Shown here: positions 32,336-41,400 of the stretch, one piece after another
Numbering within the stretch: the first letter of the stretch is position 1
Layout: every line of letters begins with the position of its first letter
DNA from: Haloferula sp. BvORR071
Lineage (GTDB): Bacteria > Verrucomicrobiota > Verrucomicrobiia > Verrucomicrobiales > Akkermansiaceae
NCBI RefSeq assembly: GCF_000739615.1
Contig: NZ_BATP01000056.1
Coordinates: forward strand, 1-64,000
Length of the DNA stretch: 64,000 nt
Reading direction: 5' to 3'
Position numbers and translations under genes: made by a program
The notes under the pieces: generated by a model
The model's database searches: none
What the model was told of the DNA's origin: nothing
Seen by the model: the letters and a program-made list of their open reading frames with translations, nothing else

Positions 32336-33355
32336 ATGAAAAAGTGGCTGCTCTTCCTGCTCAAGCTGGGCCTGACCATCGGCTGCCTCTACTGGGTGCT
32401 GAACCAGGATGAGCTGCGGCAGAAGATCAATCAGTCCACCTCCCTCTGGCCCGCGCACCCGCAATGGGAGTGGGTCGCCATCGGCATTCTCTTCGGCGGG
32501 GGCACGATCTTCATCTCGGCGCTGCGCTGGTGGATCCTGCTGCGCGCGCAGGATGTGCAGGTCAGCCTGCGCCGCATCGTCGAGCTCACCCTGATCGGGA
32601 ATCTCTTCAACTTCGCCACCGTCGTCGGCGGGGATGCGGCGAAGATCTTCCTGCTGATCCGCGACCACAAGGACAAGAAGCTCACGATCACCATGTCCGT
32701 CATGGTCGATCACCTCGCCGGCCTGGTCTCCATGGCGGTTACCTTCCTGGTGCTCACCGCCGGCCGCTTCAAGATGCTGGAGGAGCACACCGCGCTGGAG
32801 CACAAAGCGTTGACCTTCGCGTGGTTCTACTTCGTCGGCGGCCTCGTCTTCGTTGGCCTGCTCTTCCTGATGGCCAGCCCCTGGGTCCACGGCCGGATCC
32901 ACAAGCCGGGCAAGAAGATGCGCTTCGAAATCCTGCGCCGCGTCCCGGAGATCTACGATATCTACCGTAAGAAGTGGCCGCAGGGACTGGTCGCGCTGGC
33001 CGTCAGCTTCCTGATGCTCCCGGTCTACTACGCCACCTTCTGGTGCGGCGTGAGGTTCGGCGGAGAAGCGGCCAGCTTCATGCAGGTCTTCACCGTCATG
33101 CCGGTGGTGGATGCGATCAGCGGCATGCCCTTCTCCATCCAGGGCATCGGCGTGCGGGAACTCTTCTTCGCGGAGCTCATGCGCGGCCTCTACGGCACCG
33201 CCACGGAGGTCTCCGTCCTCGGCTCCCTGATCGGCTTCGCCTGCAGTCTTGTCTGGGCCGCCGTCGGTGGCATACTCTTCCTGCGTCCTTCCGACCGCAC
33301 CACGGTGAAGGAAATCGAGGACGTCACCCACGCCGATGAGCCGTCTATCAACTGA
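32336..33355 (+). CDS. LPG-synthase-TM/UPF0104-type integral membrane protein
   Basis: The 339-aa protein has about seven or eight hydrophobic helices and the family landmarks: LRWWILLRAQDVQVSLRRIV, NLFNFATVVGGDAAK, RIPEIYDIY-like cytoplasmic loop and IQGIGVRELFFAEL near the C-terminus. This domain forms the membrane half of lysyl-phosphatidylglycerol synthase (flippase) and occurs alone in many lipid and polysaccharide loci, where it is thought to move or modify lipids. It lies 11 bp after the ACP gene and overlaps the patatin gene by 20 nt, so it is part of one operon. Confidence 0.85.
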   Translation: MKKWLLFLLKLGLTIGCLYWVLNQDELRQKINQSTSLWPAHPQWEWVAIGILFGGGTIFISALRWWILLRAQDVQVSLRRIVELTLIGNLFNFATVVGGDAAKIFLLIRDHKDKKLTITMSVMVDHLAGLVSMAVTFLVLTAGRFKMLEEHTALEHKALTFAWFYFVGGLVFVGLLFLMASPWVHGRIHKPGKKMRFEILRRVPEIYDIYRKKWPQGLVALAVSFLMLPVYYATFWCGVRFGGEAASFMQVFTVMPVVDAISGMPFSIQGIGVRELFFAELMRGLYGTATEVSVLGSLIGFACSLVWAAVGGILFLRPSDRTTVKEIEDVTHADEPSIN

Positions 33356-34205
33356 GACCGGACAAGATCCGGGACTGGCCGTCTGCCTGTCCTCATCCTT
33401 CTTCGGCTACTACGCCCACCTCGGCCTGCTGGCGGGCATGGAGGAACTGGGATTGCGCCCCGGGCGCATCTCCGGGGCCTCCGCCGGTGCCATGGCCGGT
33501 GGCCTCTGGGCCGCGGGCCTCCGCGGCGAACCCCTGGAGAAGCTCATCTACGACTTCCACTTTCTGCGCTCATTCTTTGATCTCGGCGCCTTTTACCGCT
33601 GGCCCTTCATCCTCACCGGCTGCGCAGGCACCGGCCTGCTCTCCGGCGTCCGCCTGCGCCGCTACCTCTCGCTCCGCATCGGCAGCGAACGCCGCATCGA
33701 GGACCTGAGCCCGCGTCTCGAAATCGCCGTCGCCAATCTCACCACCCAGCGCGGCGAGATCCGCGCCAGCGGCCCGCTGATCGATTTCATCATCGCCAGC
33801 TGCTCCATGCCGGTGCTCTTCAAGCCCCAGCGCATCGATGGCGAGGAGTTCCTCGATGGCGGCGTCTCGAATGAAACGCCCTTCGACCATTGGCTGGAGG
33901 ATCCCTCCATTCACACCATCGTCGTCCACCGCATCCGCCACAGCTCCCGCATGGGCGGCCCGCAGTGGAAGACCCCCAATGGCATCCTCGGCGAATGCCA
34001 CACCATCGCCGCGAATGAACTCTGCCGCCGCCGCCGCGTGCAGGCGCAGGAGATGGGCAAGAAGGTGATCTACCTCGAGACCCACCACGATCACCCCGGC
34101 CTGCTCCACGGGAAGAAATCCCGCGGCTTCTTCCAGGCCGGCATGGACACCGCCTTCGCCCAGTGGCGCACGCAGAAGCAGCCTCAGGCGGCCGCCGAGC
34201 GCTAG
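33336..34205 (+). CDS. Patatin-like phospholipase
   Basis: The 289-aa protein has the Ser-Asp dyad of patatins: nucleophile S49 in SGASAGAMAG and D174 in FLDGGVSNE. It would hydrolyse an acyl ester, such as phospholipid or glycolipid. No signal peptide is seen, so it probably acts at the inner face of the membrane. The start overlaps the preceding membrane-protein gene by 20 nt (the upstream frame continues past it), giving a fabG-ACP-flippase-lipase operon for making, moving and recycling a lipid. Substrate is unknown. Confidence 0.88.
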   Translation: MSRLSTETGQDPGLAVCLSSSFFGYYAHLGLLAGMEELGLRPGRISGASAGAMAGGLWAAGLRGEPLEKLIYDFHFLRSFFDLGAFYRWPFILTGCAGTGLLSGVRLRRYLSLRIGSERRIEDLSPRLEIAVANLTTQRGEIRASGPLIDFIIASCSMPVLFKPQRIDGEEFLDGGVSNETPFDHWLEDPSIHTIVVHRIRHSSRMGGPQWKTPNGILGECHTIAANELCRRRRVQAQEMGKKVIYLETHHDHPGLLHGKKSRGFFQAGMDTAFAQWRTQKQPQAAAER

Positions 34206-34285
34206 ACGCCCTGAACCCAGGCCCGCTTGGGAGGGCGAAGGCTCCTGCCTCGCTTGGATGGTCGGGCGAACTTACCTTCGAGGCG

Positions 34286-34500
34286 CGCCATCAAGGGCAC
34301 GTAGTCCCGTCCTTTAGGCGGACGAACGGTCCCTGACTGCCCGCTTCACCAAGTGCCCTCGGGTGGATGCTGAATCCAGAAGCCGTTCACGCGGCCCAAA
34401 GTCACCCGTGCGACCGCATCTCCCAGAGTTCTCTGGTGTGGATCAGCCACAAGAACTGCTTCGTCCGCCTAAAGGACGGGACTACGTACCCTTGATGGCG
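34286..34500. repeat. 41-bp inverted repeat between convergent genes (family D core)
   Basis: The arms 34286-34326 and 34460-34500 are reverse complements with one mismatch over 41 bp, separated by 133 bp. Each arm contains a CGCCTttaGGCG-like core and a gtagtcccg stretch shared with 15199-15223. It lies in the 321-bp spacer between the patatin stop and the convergent lipoprotein gene. The loop holds nothing recognisable. It could act as a bidirectional terminator when transcribed. Confidence 0.7.
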
Positions 34501-34526
34501 GCACCGGAGAAAAGCTCCGAGCTACA

Positions 34527-35279
34527 TTACCCCGCCTCCGCATCCATCACCCGCTTCATCCGCAAGCGCGTCCGCCACTTCCACACCGCTCTCGCCAGCG
34601 CGGTGATCGCCACTAGCACCAAAGCCAAGCCATACCACACCGTCGGCGGAATCGGCATGCTTGCGCGGAAGCTCGTGACCAGCGGCTTCTTCATCGCTTC
34701 CCCCAGCGTTGCCTCCCATTTCAGCGTCTTGCCGTCATCCTCCGTCGTCATCGCGTTGGACTCCTTCGCCGGCTTCGGGAGGTGCAGGATGTAGATCAGT
34801 TTGCGCTTCTCGCGATCATCCTTGCTCACTCCGAACGATGCCAGGCCCAGCGCCTCCCTCACCTTGACCGTCCGCGCGAAGTCGACATCCAGCCCGATCA
34901 GGCGCACATCGAAATTTCCCGCCAGGTCCATCGCGGCCCCCGGTAATTCCCGCCCGCCCGCATTCTTCTTCAGGTCGAGCAGCGCCAGCAGCGAGTCCGT
35001 GGAAATCCGCGCCGCCACCCGCACCCCCGACTCCGTCTCCTTCACCTCCAGCGCATCCAGCCGTAGCTTCGGCTGCGTCGCCATCATGTCGCGGATCTTC
35101 TTCTCCAGGCCTTCCGTCCCGCCTGCCACAAGTAGCGCCGAGGCCGGGATCACATAGGTCAGCTCCGCCTTCCCCGAGCCATCGCTGTGGACCCACAGCT
35201 CCTCCTTGATGTCGAAGCAGCCCGCCAGCAGCAGGCAGGCAAGCAGGCCGGAGAAAACACGAAGGAAAAGGCGGAGCAT
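34527..35279 (-). CDS. LppM-like lipoprotein with C-terminal membrane helix
   Basis: The 250-aa protein starts with a lipobox signal (FSGLLACLLLAGCFDIKEEL, Cys21 acylated). The body (about 22-190) has the shape of LppM-type domains (WVHSDGSGKAELTYVIPASA). A single transmembrane helix (YGLALVLVAITALARAVW) and a basic C-terminus follow, so the protein would be tethered at both ends in the inner membrane. It interrupts the lipid locus on the opposite strand. I see no direct reason to link it to that pathway. Confidence 0.65.
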   Translation of the reverse strand: MLRLFLRVFSGLLACLLLAGCFDIKEELWVHSDGSGKAELTYVIPASALLVAGGTEGLEKKIRDMMATQPKLRLDALEVKETESGVRVAARISTDSLLALLDLKKNAGGRELPGAAMDLAGNFDVRLIGLDVDFARTVKVREALGLASFGVSKDDREKRKLIYILHLPKPAKESNAMTTEDDGKTLKWEATLGEAMKKPLVTSFRASMPIPPTVWYGLALVLVAITALARAVWKWRTRLRMKRVMDAEAG

Positions 35280-35618
35280 TCAGGAAAGAGGGGCAGAAGG
35301 ATTTCAACCGCGAAGAGACGCGGATGGACGCGAATTTAGAAGAAGAGAATGGGACAACCAGAGCACACAGATCGGGGTCTTCATGCTTTTATTTGCGTCC
35401 ATTCGCGGTTGAAAAGTCCAAGCATCGATACCCCCGCCACGCGGAGGGAAGCCAAGGCAAGTGCACCCCAGCCCACTCTAAATCCGTGTCCATCTGTGTT
35501 CATCCGTGGTTCAAGACCCTTCCCATCCAAGCGTCTCCGCCGGATGGAATTTCCTGCCTATTTTCCATGTTGGCCGGGGCTTGCACATGAGAAAGCCGGA
35601 TACCAGCATCTAACCGCG
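35280..35618. repeat. Gene-free spacer carrying dispersed repeat family C
   Basis: At 35307-35340 lies aaccgcgaagagacgcggat and ggacgcgaattta; at about 35388-35415 is the partly complementary tttgcgtccattcgcggttg. A further element atccgtgtccatctgtgttc atccgtgg is at 35480-35512. This is the same family as 14232-14333. The annotated frame through this spacer is not treated as coding; translation of the methyltransferase starts at 35619. Confidence 0.65.
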
Positions 35619-36263
35619 ATGCAGCGCCTTGTAGAGCCCGAAATCATCGACCAACTCCCACCCGATCATCCGGATGTGGTCCGCAGCCGCAGGGACCTGA
35701 AGATGATCAACTTCCTCATGGGCAACGAACGCTGGATTGCCCGCAAGATCCGCGCCTTTCCCGCTGCCCTTGGCCGCGGCGTCATCGAGATTGGTGCAGG
35801 GGAGGGGACCTTGCTCGCGAGCCTTGCCCGCAAGCATCCCGGGATTTCCCTGCGCGGCTGCGACCTCGCCCCGCGCCCCGCCGGCCTCCCCGCCGCCATC
35901 GCCTGGGACCAGCGCGATGTCTTCGAGGTCCTCTCCGAAGTGAGCGGCGGCGGAGTCCTTGCAGGGAATCTCTTCCTCCACCATTTCGAGGATCACGAGC
36001 TGCCGCGCTTCACCCCGCTGCTGCAGAAGTTCGAGGTTCTCGCCTTCAATGAGCCCTTCCGCACCCAGCAGACCATCCGGGACGCCACCATGATGCTTCC
36101 CTTGGTCGGCCGCGCCACCAAGCACGACATGCTGGTCAGCATCCGCGCCGGCTTCACCCACGGCGAATTGCCACGCCTGCTAGGCCTCGATCCCGCACAA
36201 TGGCGGATCAGCGAGGAAACCACATGGCGCGGCGGCATCCGCATGCTAGCTTCCCGGACTTGA
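35619..36263 (+). CDS. Class I SAM-dependent methyltransferase
   Basis: The start at ATG 35619 gives 214 aa; upstream sequence is repeat-derived. SAM-binding motif I is VIEIGAGEGTLLASLA at 55-70, followed by the acidic end of beta-2 (RGCDLAPRP) and GNLFLHHFED, a post-motif II segment. It is a small-molecule methyltransferase by context: it is directly ahead of an FAD oxidoreductase and a type III PKS. This order recalls the Streptomyces griseus srs locus (PKS, methyltransferase, flavoprotein) that makes methylated phenolic-lipid quinones. Whether it methylates carbon or oxygen cannot be read. Confidence 0.82.
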   Translation: MQRLVEPEIIDQLPPDHPDVVRSRRDLKMINFLMGNERWIARKIRAFPAALGRGVIEIGAGEGTLLASLARKHPGISLRGCDLAPRPAGLPAAIAWDQRDVFEVLSEVSGGGVLAGNLFLHHFEDHELPRFTPLLQKFEVLAFNEPFRTQQTIRDATMMLPLVGRATKHDMLVSIRAGFTHGELPRLLGLDPAQWRISEETTWRGGIRMLASRT

Positions 36264-37300
36264 AAGACACGGTGACCATCGCGGGCGGCGGATTGGCGGG
36301 GCTGTCCCTGGCCAGTGGCCTGCGCCTGCGTGGCGTGCCCGTCACCGTGCATGAAGCCGGCAGCTACCCGCGCCACCGGGTCTGCGGCGAATTCATCTCC
36401 GGCGTCTCAGCGGACAGCCTCGATGCCCTCGGTATCCGCGACGTCTTCCACGATGCCCGCTTGCTGGAGTCCGTCGCTTGGTTCTCCCGGGGCCGCAAGA
36501 TCCACAGCGACAGCCTGCCCGAGCCTGCCTATGGCATCTCCCGCTATCGACTCGATGAACGCCTGCGCGATCTCGCCCTCGAGCACGGAGCCGTCGTCCA
36601 CGAGAAATCCCGCCTGCCGCGTGAGCCGGTCCCCGGCCAAGTCTGGGCCACCGGCCGGCGCCCGGATCCGCTCTTCCCAAAGTTCCGGGTCTGGATGGGC
36701 CTGAAGTGCCACTTCCAAGGACTGCCCTTGGAGGCCGATCTCGAAATGCACCTCGGCCGCGATGGCTACATCGGCCTCGCCCGCATCGAGGACGGCCGCG
36801 TGAATGTCTGCGGCCTCTTCCTCAAGGGTCATGGCGGACGCCTGAGCAAGATCGAGCTGCTCCTCGACTACATCTCTCGTACTGGCAATGAGGCCTTGGT
36901 GAAACGCCTGCGCGCGGCCGAGCCGGACCTAGGCTCCTTCCTCGGCGTCGCCGACTTCAAGCTCGGCGAGCGCAGCGCCTCCGATGATGACCTCGGCCTC
37001 TGCGAAATCGGCGATGCCGACCGCATGATCCCGCCCTTCACCGGCAATGGCATGTCCATGGCCTTCCAAGGCGCAGAACTCGCGCTCGATCCCCTCGAAC
37101 GCTGGAGCAGCGGCCGCATCTCCTGGGACGAATGCCGCAGCGCTCTCCGCTCCGCGCTCGATGGCAAGTTCCACCGCCGCATGCAGACCGCCTCGCTCAT
37201 CCACCCCTTGCTGCTCCGCTCCGCCTACCGCCGCCTCATCGAGTCCCTCGGTATCAGCGGCCTCCTGCCCTTCCGTCCGCTCCTTTCCCTCGTCCGCTGA
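36260..37300 (+). CDS. FAD-dependent oxidoreductase (geranylgeranyl reductase/aromatic hydroxylase-like)
   Basis: The N-terminal dinucleotide fold TVTIAGGGLAGLSLASGL and the later GD motif (GDADRMIPPFTGNGMSMAF) define the family of geranylgeranyl reductases and aromatic hydroxylases. A TTG at 36260 overlaps the methyltransferase stop by 4 nt (TTGA) and places the GxGxxG at residues 8-13, so I prefer it; an ATG at 36200 would add 20 residues and a 64-nt overlap. The position between methyltransferase and PKS suggests it reduces or hydroxylates the polyketide lipid. Start uncertain, family firm. Confidence 0.8.
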   Translation: MKDTVTIAGGGLAGLSLASGLRLRGVPVTVHEAGSYPRHRVCGEFISGVSADSLDALGIRDVFHDARLLESVAWFSRGRKIHSDSLPEPAYGISRYRLDERLRDLALEHGAVVHEKSRLPREPVPGQVWATGRRPDPLFPKFRVWMGLKCHFQGLPLEADLEMHLGRDGYIGLARIEDGRVNVCGLFLKGHGGRLSKIELLLDYISRTGNEALVKRLRAAEPDLGSFLGVADFKLGERSASDDDLGLCEIGDADRMIPPFTGNGMSMAFQGAELALDPLERWSSGRISWDECRSALRSALDGKFHRRMQTASLIHPLLLRSAYRRLIESLGISGLLPFRPLLSLVR

Positions 37301-37334
37301 TCGACGCTTACCTCCTTCCGCTTACCGCCTGCCG

Positions 37335-38357
37335 ATGTTCCTCGAAGCGCTCCATACCGCCGTCCCGCCGCACCGCTACACCCAGCAGCAGTGCCTGGCC
37401 GCATTGCGGGAAACGCCTGCCTACGCCGCGCTCAAGCCGCGCTCGCAGGGGCTGATGGAGAAGATCCTCGGCAATGGCGTCTCCGGCATCGCCACTCGCA
37501 GCTTCTGCCTGCCGGAGATCGGCCCCGGCGTCGCACGCGATGCCCAGGAGCTGAATGAAACCTTCGAGCGTGAAGCCCCGCGCCTCGCCATCGCCGCCCT
37601 GCAGCCTGCGCTGGAAAAGGCTGGCATCGCCGCCGTGGATCTCGATGCCCTCTTCATCTGCACCTGCACCGGCTACCTCTGCCCCGGCGTGACCAGCCAT
37701 GTCGCGGAGCTGCTGGAGCTACGGGACACGGCGTACTTGCAGGACCTCGTTGGCCTCGGCTGCGGTGCCGCCATCCCCATGTTGCGCTCCGCAGAGGGCT
37801 TCCTCGCTGCTCACCCGGGCGCAAAGGTCGCCACCGTCGCCGTGGAAGTCTGCTCCGCCGCCTTCTTCGCCGATGACGATCCGGGCGTGCTCATCTCCCT
37901 CTGCCTCTTCGGCGATGGCGCCGCCGCCGCCGTCTGGTCCGATGCCGCTGAGCCTAACAAATGGCAGGTCGGCCGCTTCACCACCGTCCACAAGCCGCAG
38001 CAGCGCGAGAAGATCCGTTTCGTCAATGCCGGCGGCAAGCTCCGCAACCAGCTCGACAAGGCCGTCCCCGGCCTCGCCGCCGAAGCCGTCGCCGAGCTCT
38101 ACGCCCAGCGCAGCGCCGACCCCGACCGCATCCTCAGCCACTCCGGCGGCCGCGACGTCATCGATGCCCTCGAAGCCGTCCTCCCGCAGACCCTCGACGA
38201 CACCCGCGAAGTCCTGCGCCACCACGGCAACATGAGCAGCCCCTCCGTCCTCTTCGCCCTCGACCGCGCCCTCGCCACCGCCAATGGCGACCGCCACTGG
38301 TGGCTCACCGCCTTCGGCGCCGGCTTCGCCGCGCATGCTTGTGAGATGTGGAAGTAG
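37335..38357 (+). CDS. Type III polyketide synthase (chalcone synthase superfamily)
   Basis: The start at ATG 37335 gives 340 aa, near the family's 350-390. The catalytic triad is intact: C143 (LVGLGCGAAIPML), H269 (ILSHSGGRDVI) and N299 (HHGNMSSPS). The protein would extend an acyl-CoA or acyl-ACP starter with malonyl-CoA to an alkylresorcinol, alkylpyrone or similar ring. The size and shape of the starter pocket cannot be read by eye. It closes the methyltransferase-oxidoreductase-PKS set and lies 35 bp after the oxidoreductase. Together they probably make a modified phenolic or pyrone lipid. Confidence 0.9.
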   Translation: MFLEALHTAVPPHRYTQQQCLAALRETPAYAALKPRSQGLMEKILGNGVSGIATRSFCLPEIGPGVARDAQELNETFEREAPRLAIAALQPALEKAGIAAVDLDALFICTCTGYLCPGVTSHVAELLELRDTAYLQDLVGLGCGAAIPMLRSAEGFLAAHPGAKVATVAVEVCSAAFFADDDPGVLISLCLFGDGAAAAVWSDAAEPNKWQVGRFTTVHKPQQREKIRFVNAGGKLRNQLDKAVPGLAAEAVAELYAQRSADPDRILSHSGGRDVIDALEAVLPQTLDDTREVLRHHGNMSSPSVLFALDRALATANGDRHWWLTAFGAGFAAHACEMWK

Positions 38358-38461
38358 CGCAACTTTGAAAGTTGCGGATGGGGGAGTGCACCCGGAAACC
38401 GAAAGTTCGCAGCACGGGGATCATTCACCCCTCCACAACTCGCAAGGTTGTGCTACTTGGC

Positions 38462-41400
38462 TCACGGCACAATCCGGATCCGGAAGAACTTCTTCCATGC
38501 GTCCACCGGCATCGGACGCGTCATTGACCCGCCCGTCCCGACGAATTCCTCCAGCGCCGTCCAGTTCGACAAATCGGCCGAGCCTTCCACGCGGTATTTC
38601 ACCCCGGTGATCGTCTCGATGGACAGATCCACGCGATTTCCGCTGGAACTTTGCGAGAAGCCGCTCAGCGCCAATTTCCCATTCGCGCCACCCGGCAAGA
38701 TCGCCACCACCCGGGTCACCATCGGATCGCTGCCATCGGGATCAGCTGAGGTCCCCTTGAAGGTTCCGCCGGTGGCCAAAGCCCCTCGCTGATTGCCCGC
38801 TTGGAATCGTATCGTCACCGTTGCATTGCCACCTGCGGGCATGTCCGACAATGGCACTGTTAGAGTCTGCTGATTCAGCGTTCCTGCCGGAGTCGAGCCC
38901 AATAAGTTCGCGCCCGCCGGCACGATCCCCTCGAAGATCGCGCCCGTCACCGCGGCCGGGCCTGCATTGCCCAGCGTGTAAGTCAGCGCGATCTCCTCGC
39001 CGAAGCCCACTGCCACCGGTCCCGCCACGCCCAGCGTGCGGTCACTCGCACCCGGATCCGCCACGACCGTGAAGCCGAAGTCATTGCCCGTCGCCTGGCC
39101 ATCGCCATTCGCCTGATAGGTCACCTGCAGCGCTAGCGCCCCGCCGGGCAGAGGAATGAGTGCGCCCTCCGGCAGATCCTGGAAGGTCCCGGAGATCGGG
39201 CCCGCACCATTCAAAAGCACCAGATAGCTCTGCCCCAGCGCGAAGCCCGAGGCAGCGGAAACATCGAAATGGCTGCCAGGCGCGATCGAGATCCCTGCGT
39301 CCACCTTCACCTGCGGATGCTGCGATCCTGCGAGCGGCCCTTGGCCATTCCATTTGAGATTTGCACCGAGCGTCAGCGCCCCCGTGATCTGCAAGGTGCC
39401 ACCGGTGGTCGGCTTCAGGATTCCCGCTGGCAGAGTGACGGAACCCTCGATCAGGCCGTGGCCCTCAGTCAGTTCCGGTGCCCGGATGCTGCCGGTGATC
39501 GTGCCATCTACTTTCAGCGCGCCGGTTCCGAGGATTCCCAGATCCTCCACCGATCCGCTTACATCGAGCTGACTCCCCGCGGCCACCGTCAGGCTCTGGA
39601 TTGCCGTCAGCGTGCTGCCCGGCCCATCCAGGAAGAGCCACTTGCCTTGCTCGAGCGACATTATCGCAAAGCGCTCGCTTGTGAAGCGGGTCGTGCCCGC
39701 GCCCTTCTGGATCACCGTGATCGCACCACTGTTCTCGGCCGCGAGCTCCAGCGCGCCGGCACCGTTGATCTCCAGCGTCGCGGACTTCAATGGATCGGTG
39801 ACTGTCAGGTTGCCTGCGAGCTTCGCATCGATCGCGGCAGGTCCATCGTTCACGAAGAGTTTGCAAAGCTGGCTCGCCGCGGCCGCGCCATTGTGAAGCT
39901 CCAGCCCGTTTGCCAGCGTCAGCGTGTGCGTGCCACTGGAGCTGCCGAGATAAAGCCCGCCCACTGTGCCGGACTTGTTCAAGAAGGCCGGCGCTGCCTG
40001 CCCCCAGGTCAAGGCCGTGCCCGCTCCTCCTACGCTTACCGTACGATCCGCACCGTAGGCCGCCCAGCCGCCGCCGATGTCGCTGGCGATCTCGAATTGC
40101 CCCGCGCCCGTGCCCAGTGAGCGGGTGAAGTCAGCATTCCCCAGTTCCAGCACCGCCCCGCGGTCGAAGCCTAGTTTCCCAGCTGGCAAGCTCGCGCTGC
40201 CGCGCAAGGCGAGGCGATGCCCCGTGCCATGGTCCGCCACCTGCACGCTGGTGGTGGATGCAAAGTTCGTAGGGAAGCCCAGCAAAAGGCTGCCCGTGCC
40301 GCTGGTGCTACCTGTCACGATGGTCGCGCCGGTGCCGAAGCAAGCACTCGCGCCACTGCCCCAGTCCAAGCTGCCGCTGAAAGTCGTTCCGTCCACTGCG
40401 TCGCTGCGGATCGCCCCGCCATTCACCGTGAAAGCCACGTTGCGCGCCAGAGCCAGCGGCGTGGTCGTGAGCAAGCAGCCGCCATCGATCGACAGCGGTA
40501 GGTTGCCGTCGCCCAGCGAGCTGGGATCCGCGATCTCCAGGAAGCCGCGCTTGATCACGGTCGCGCCGCTGTAGCTGTTGCCCGCCGCAAGCTTCAGCCT
40601 GCCATCGCCGGTCTTCTGCAGGGCGAAAGTACTGGCTCCATCGTTGATCGTGCCACTGAGGGCCAGTGTCGCCGTGCGGGTCTTGCTGGTGGTCCCGTTG
40701 GTCACCTCCACCGCCAGCGTCTTCTGCAGGGTGATGCCGCCGCTGAGTTCCAGCGTCGAGAAGACCGGACCCGAATAGCTCAGCCCGGAAGTCCCCGCGC
40801 CGCCGATCGTGATATTGTTGGGGACCGGGCTGCTGGGGAAGTTGCTGTTGAAGTCGATCCCCGCCGCAACTCCGGCTGCATTCGCCAGCACCACCGGGCC
40901 GTTGCCCAGGCAATTTCCACCGCCCGCTGCGCGGACAATGCCCTCGTTGATCTGAATCCCGCCCGCAAAGCTGTTTGCCGGATTCGTCAGGTAGAGCCGC
41001 CTCGGCCCGGTCTTGATGATGCTGCCGTTGATGATCTTTGTCTCGATCGACGCGTCGCAGCGGTCGACATTGCCGTCGGTCACCGTGGTCGCCACCCGGA
41101 TGGTCCGCGCCGCGCCGCCGAGGTCCAAAGTGCCATCGCTCGTGCTGAAGCCCGTGATCGTACCGGAGCCGGTGATTACGACTCTTCGTTCATTGAACAA
41201 CTGGGGTGAGCTGAAGTTGTTGTTGAGGGAGATATTGCCATTCATCACCAAGATGCCGTTTGCCCCGGTCCGGACGATCGCCCCGCTGGAGGATTGGCTG
41301 CTGTGCGCTTGGGTGATCGTGAGATTGCCGATGGTTTCGGTGAAACCAGCCAGGTCCACGGTGGCTTGAAAGGTCGAGTCCACAGTCACCGCCGCACTAT

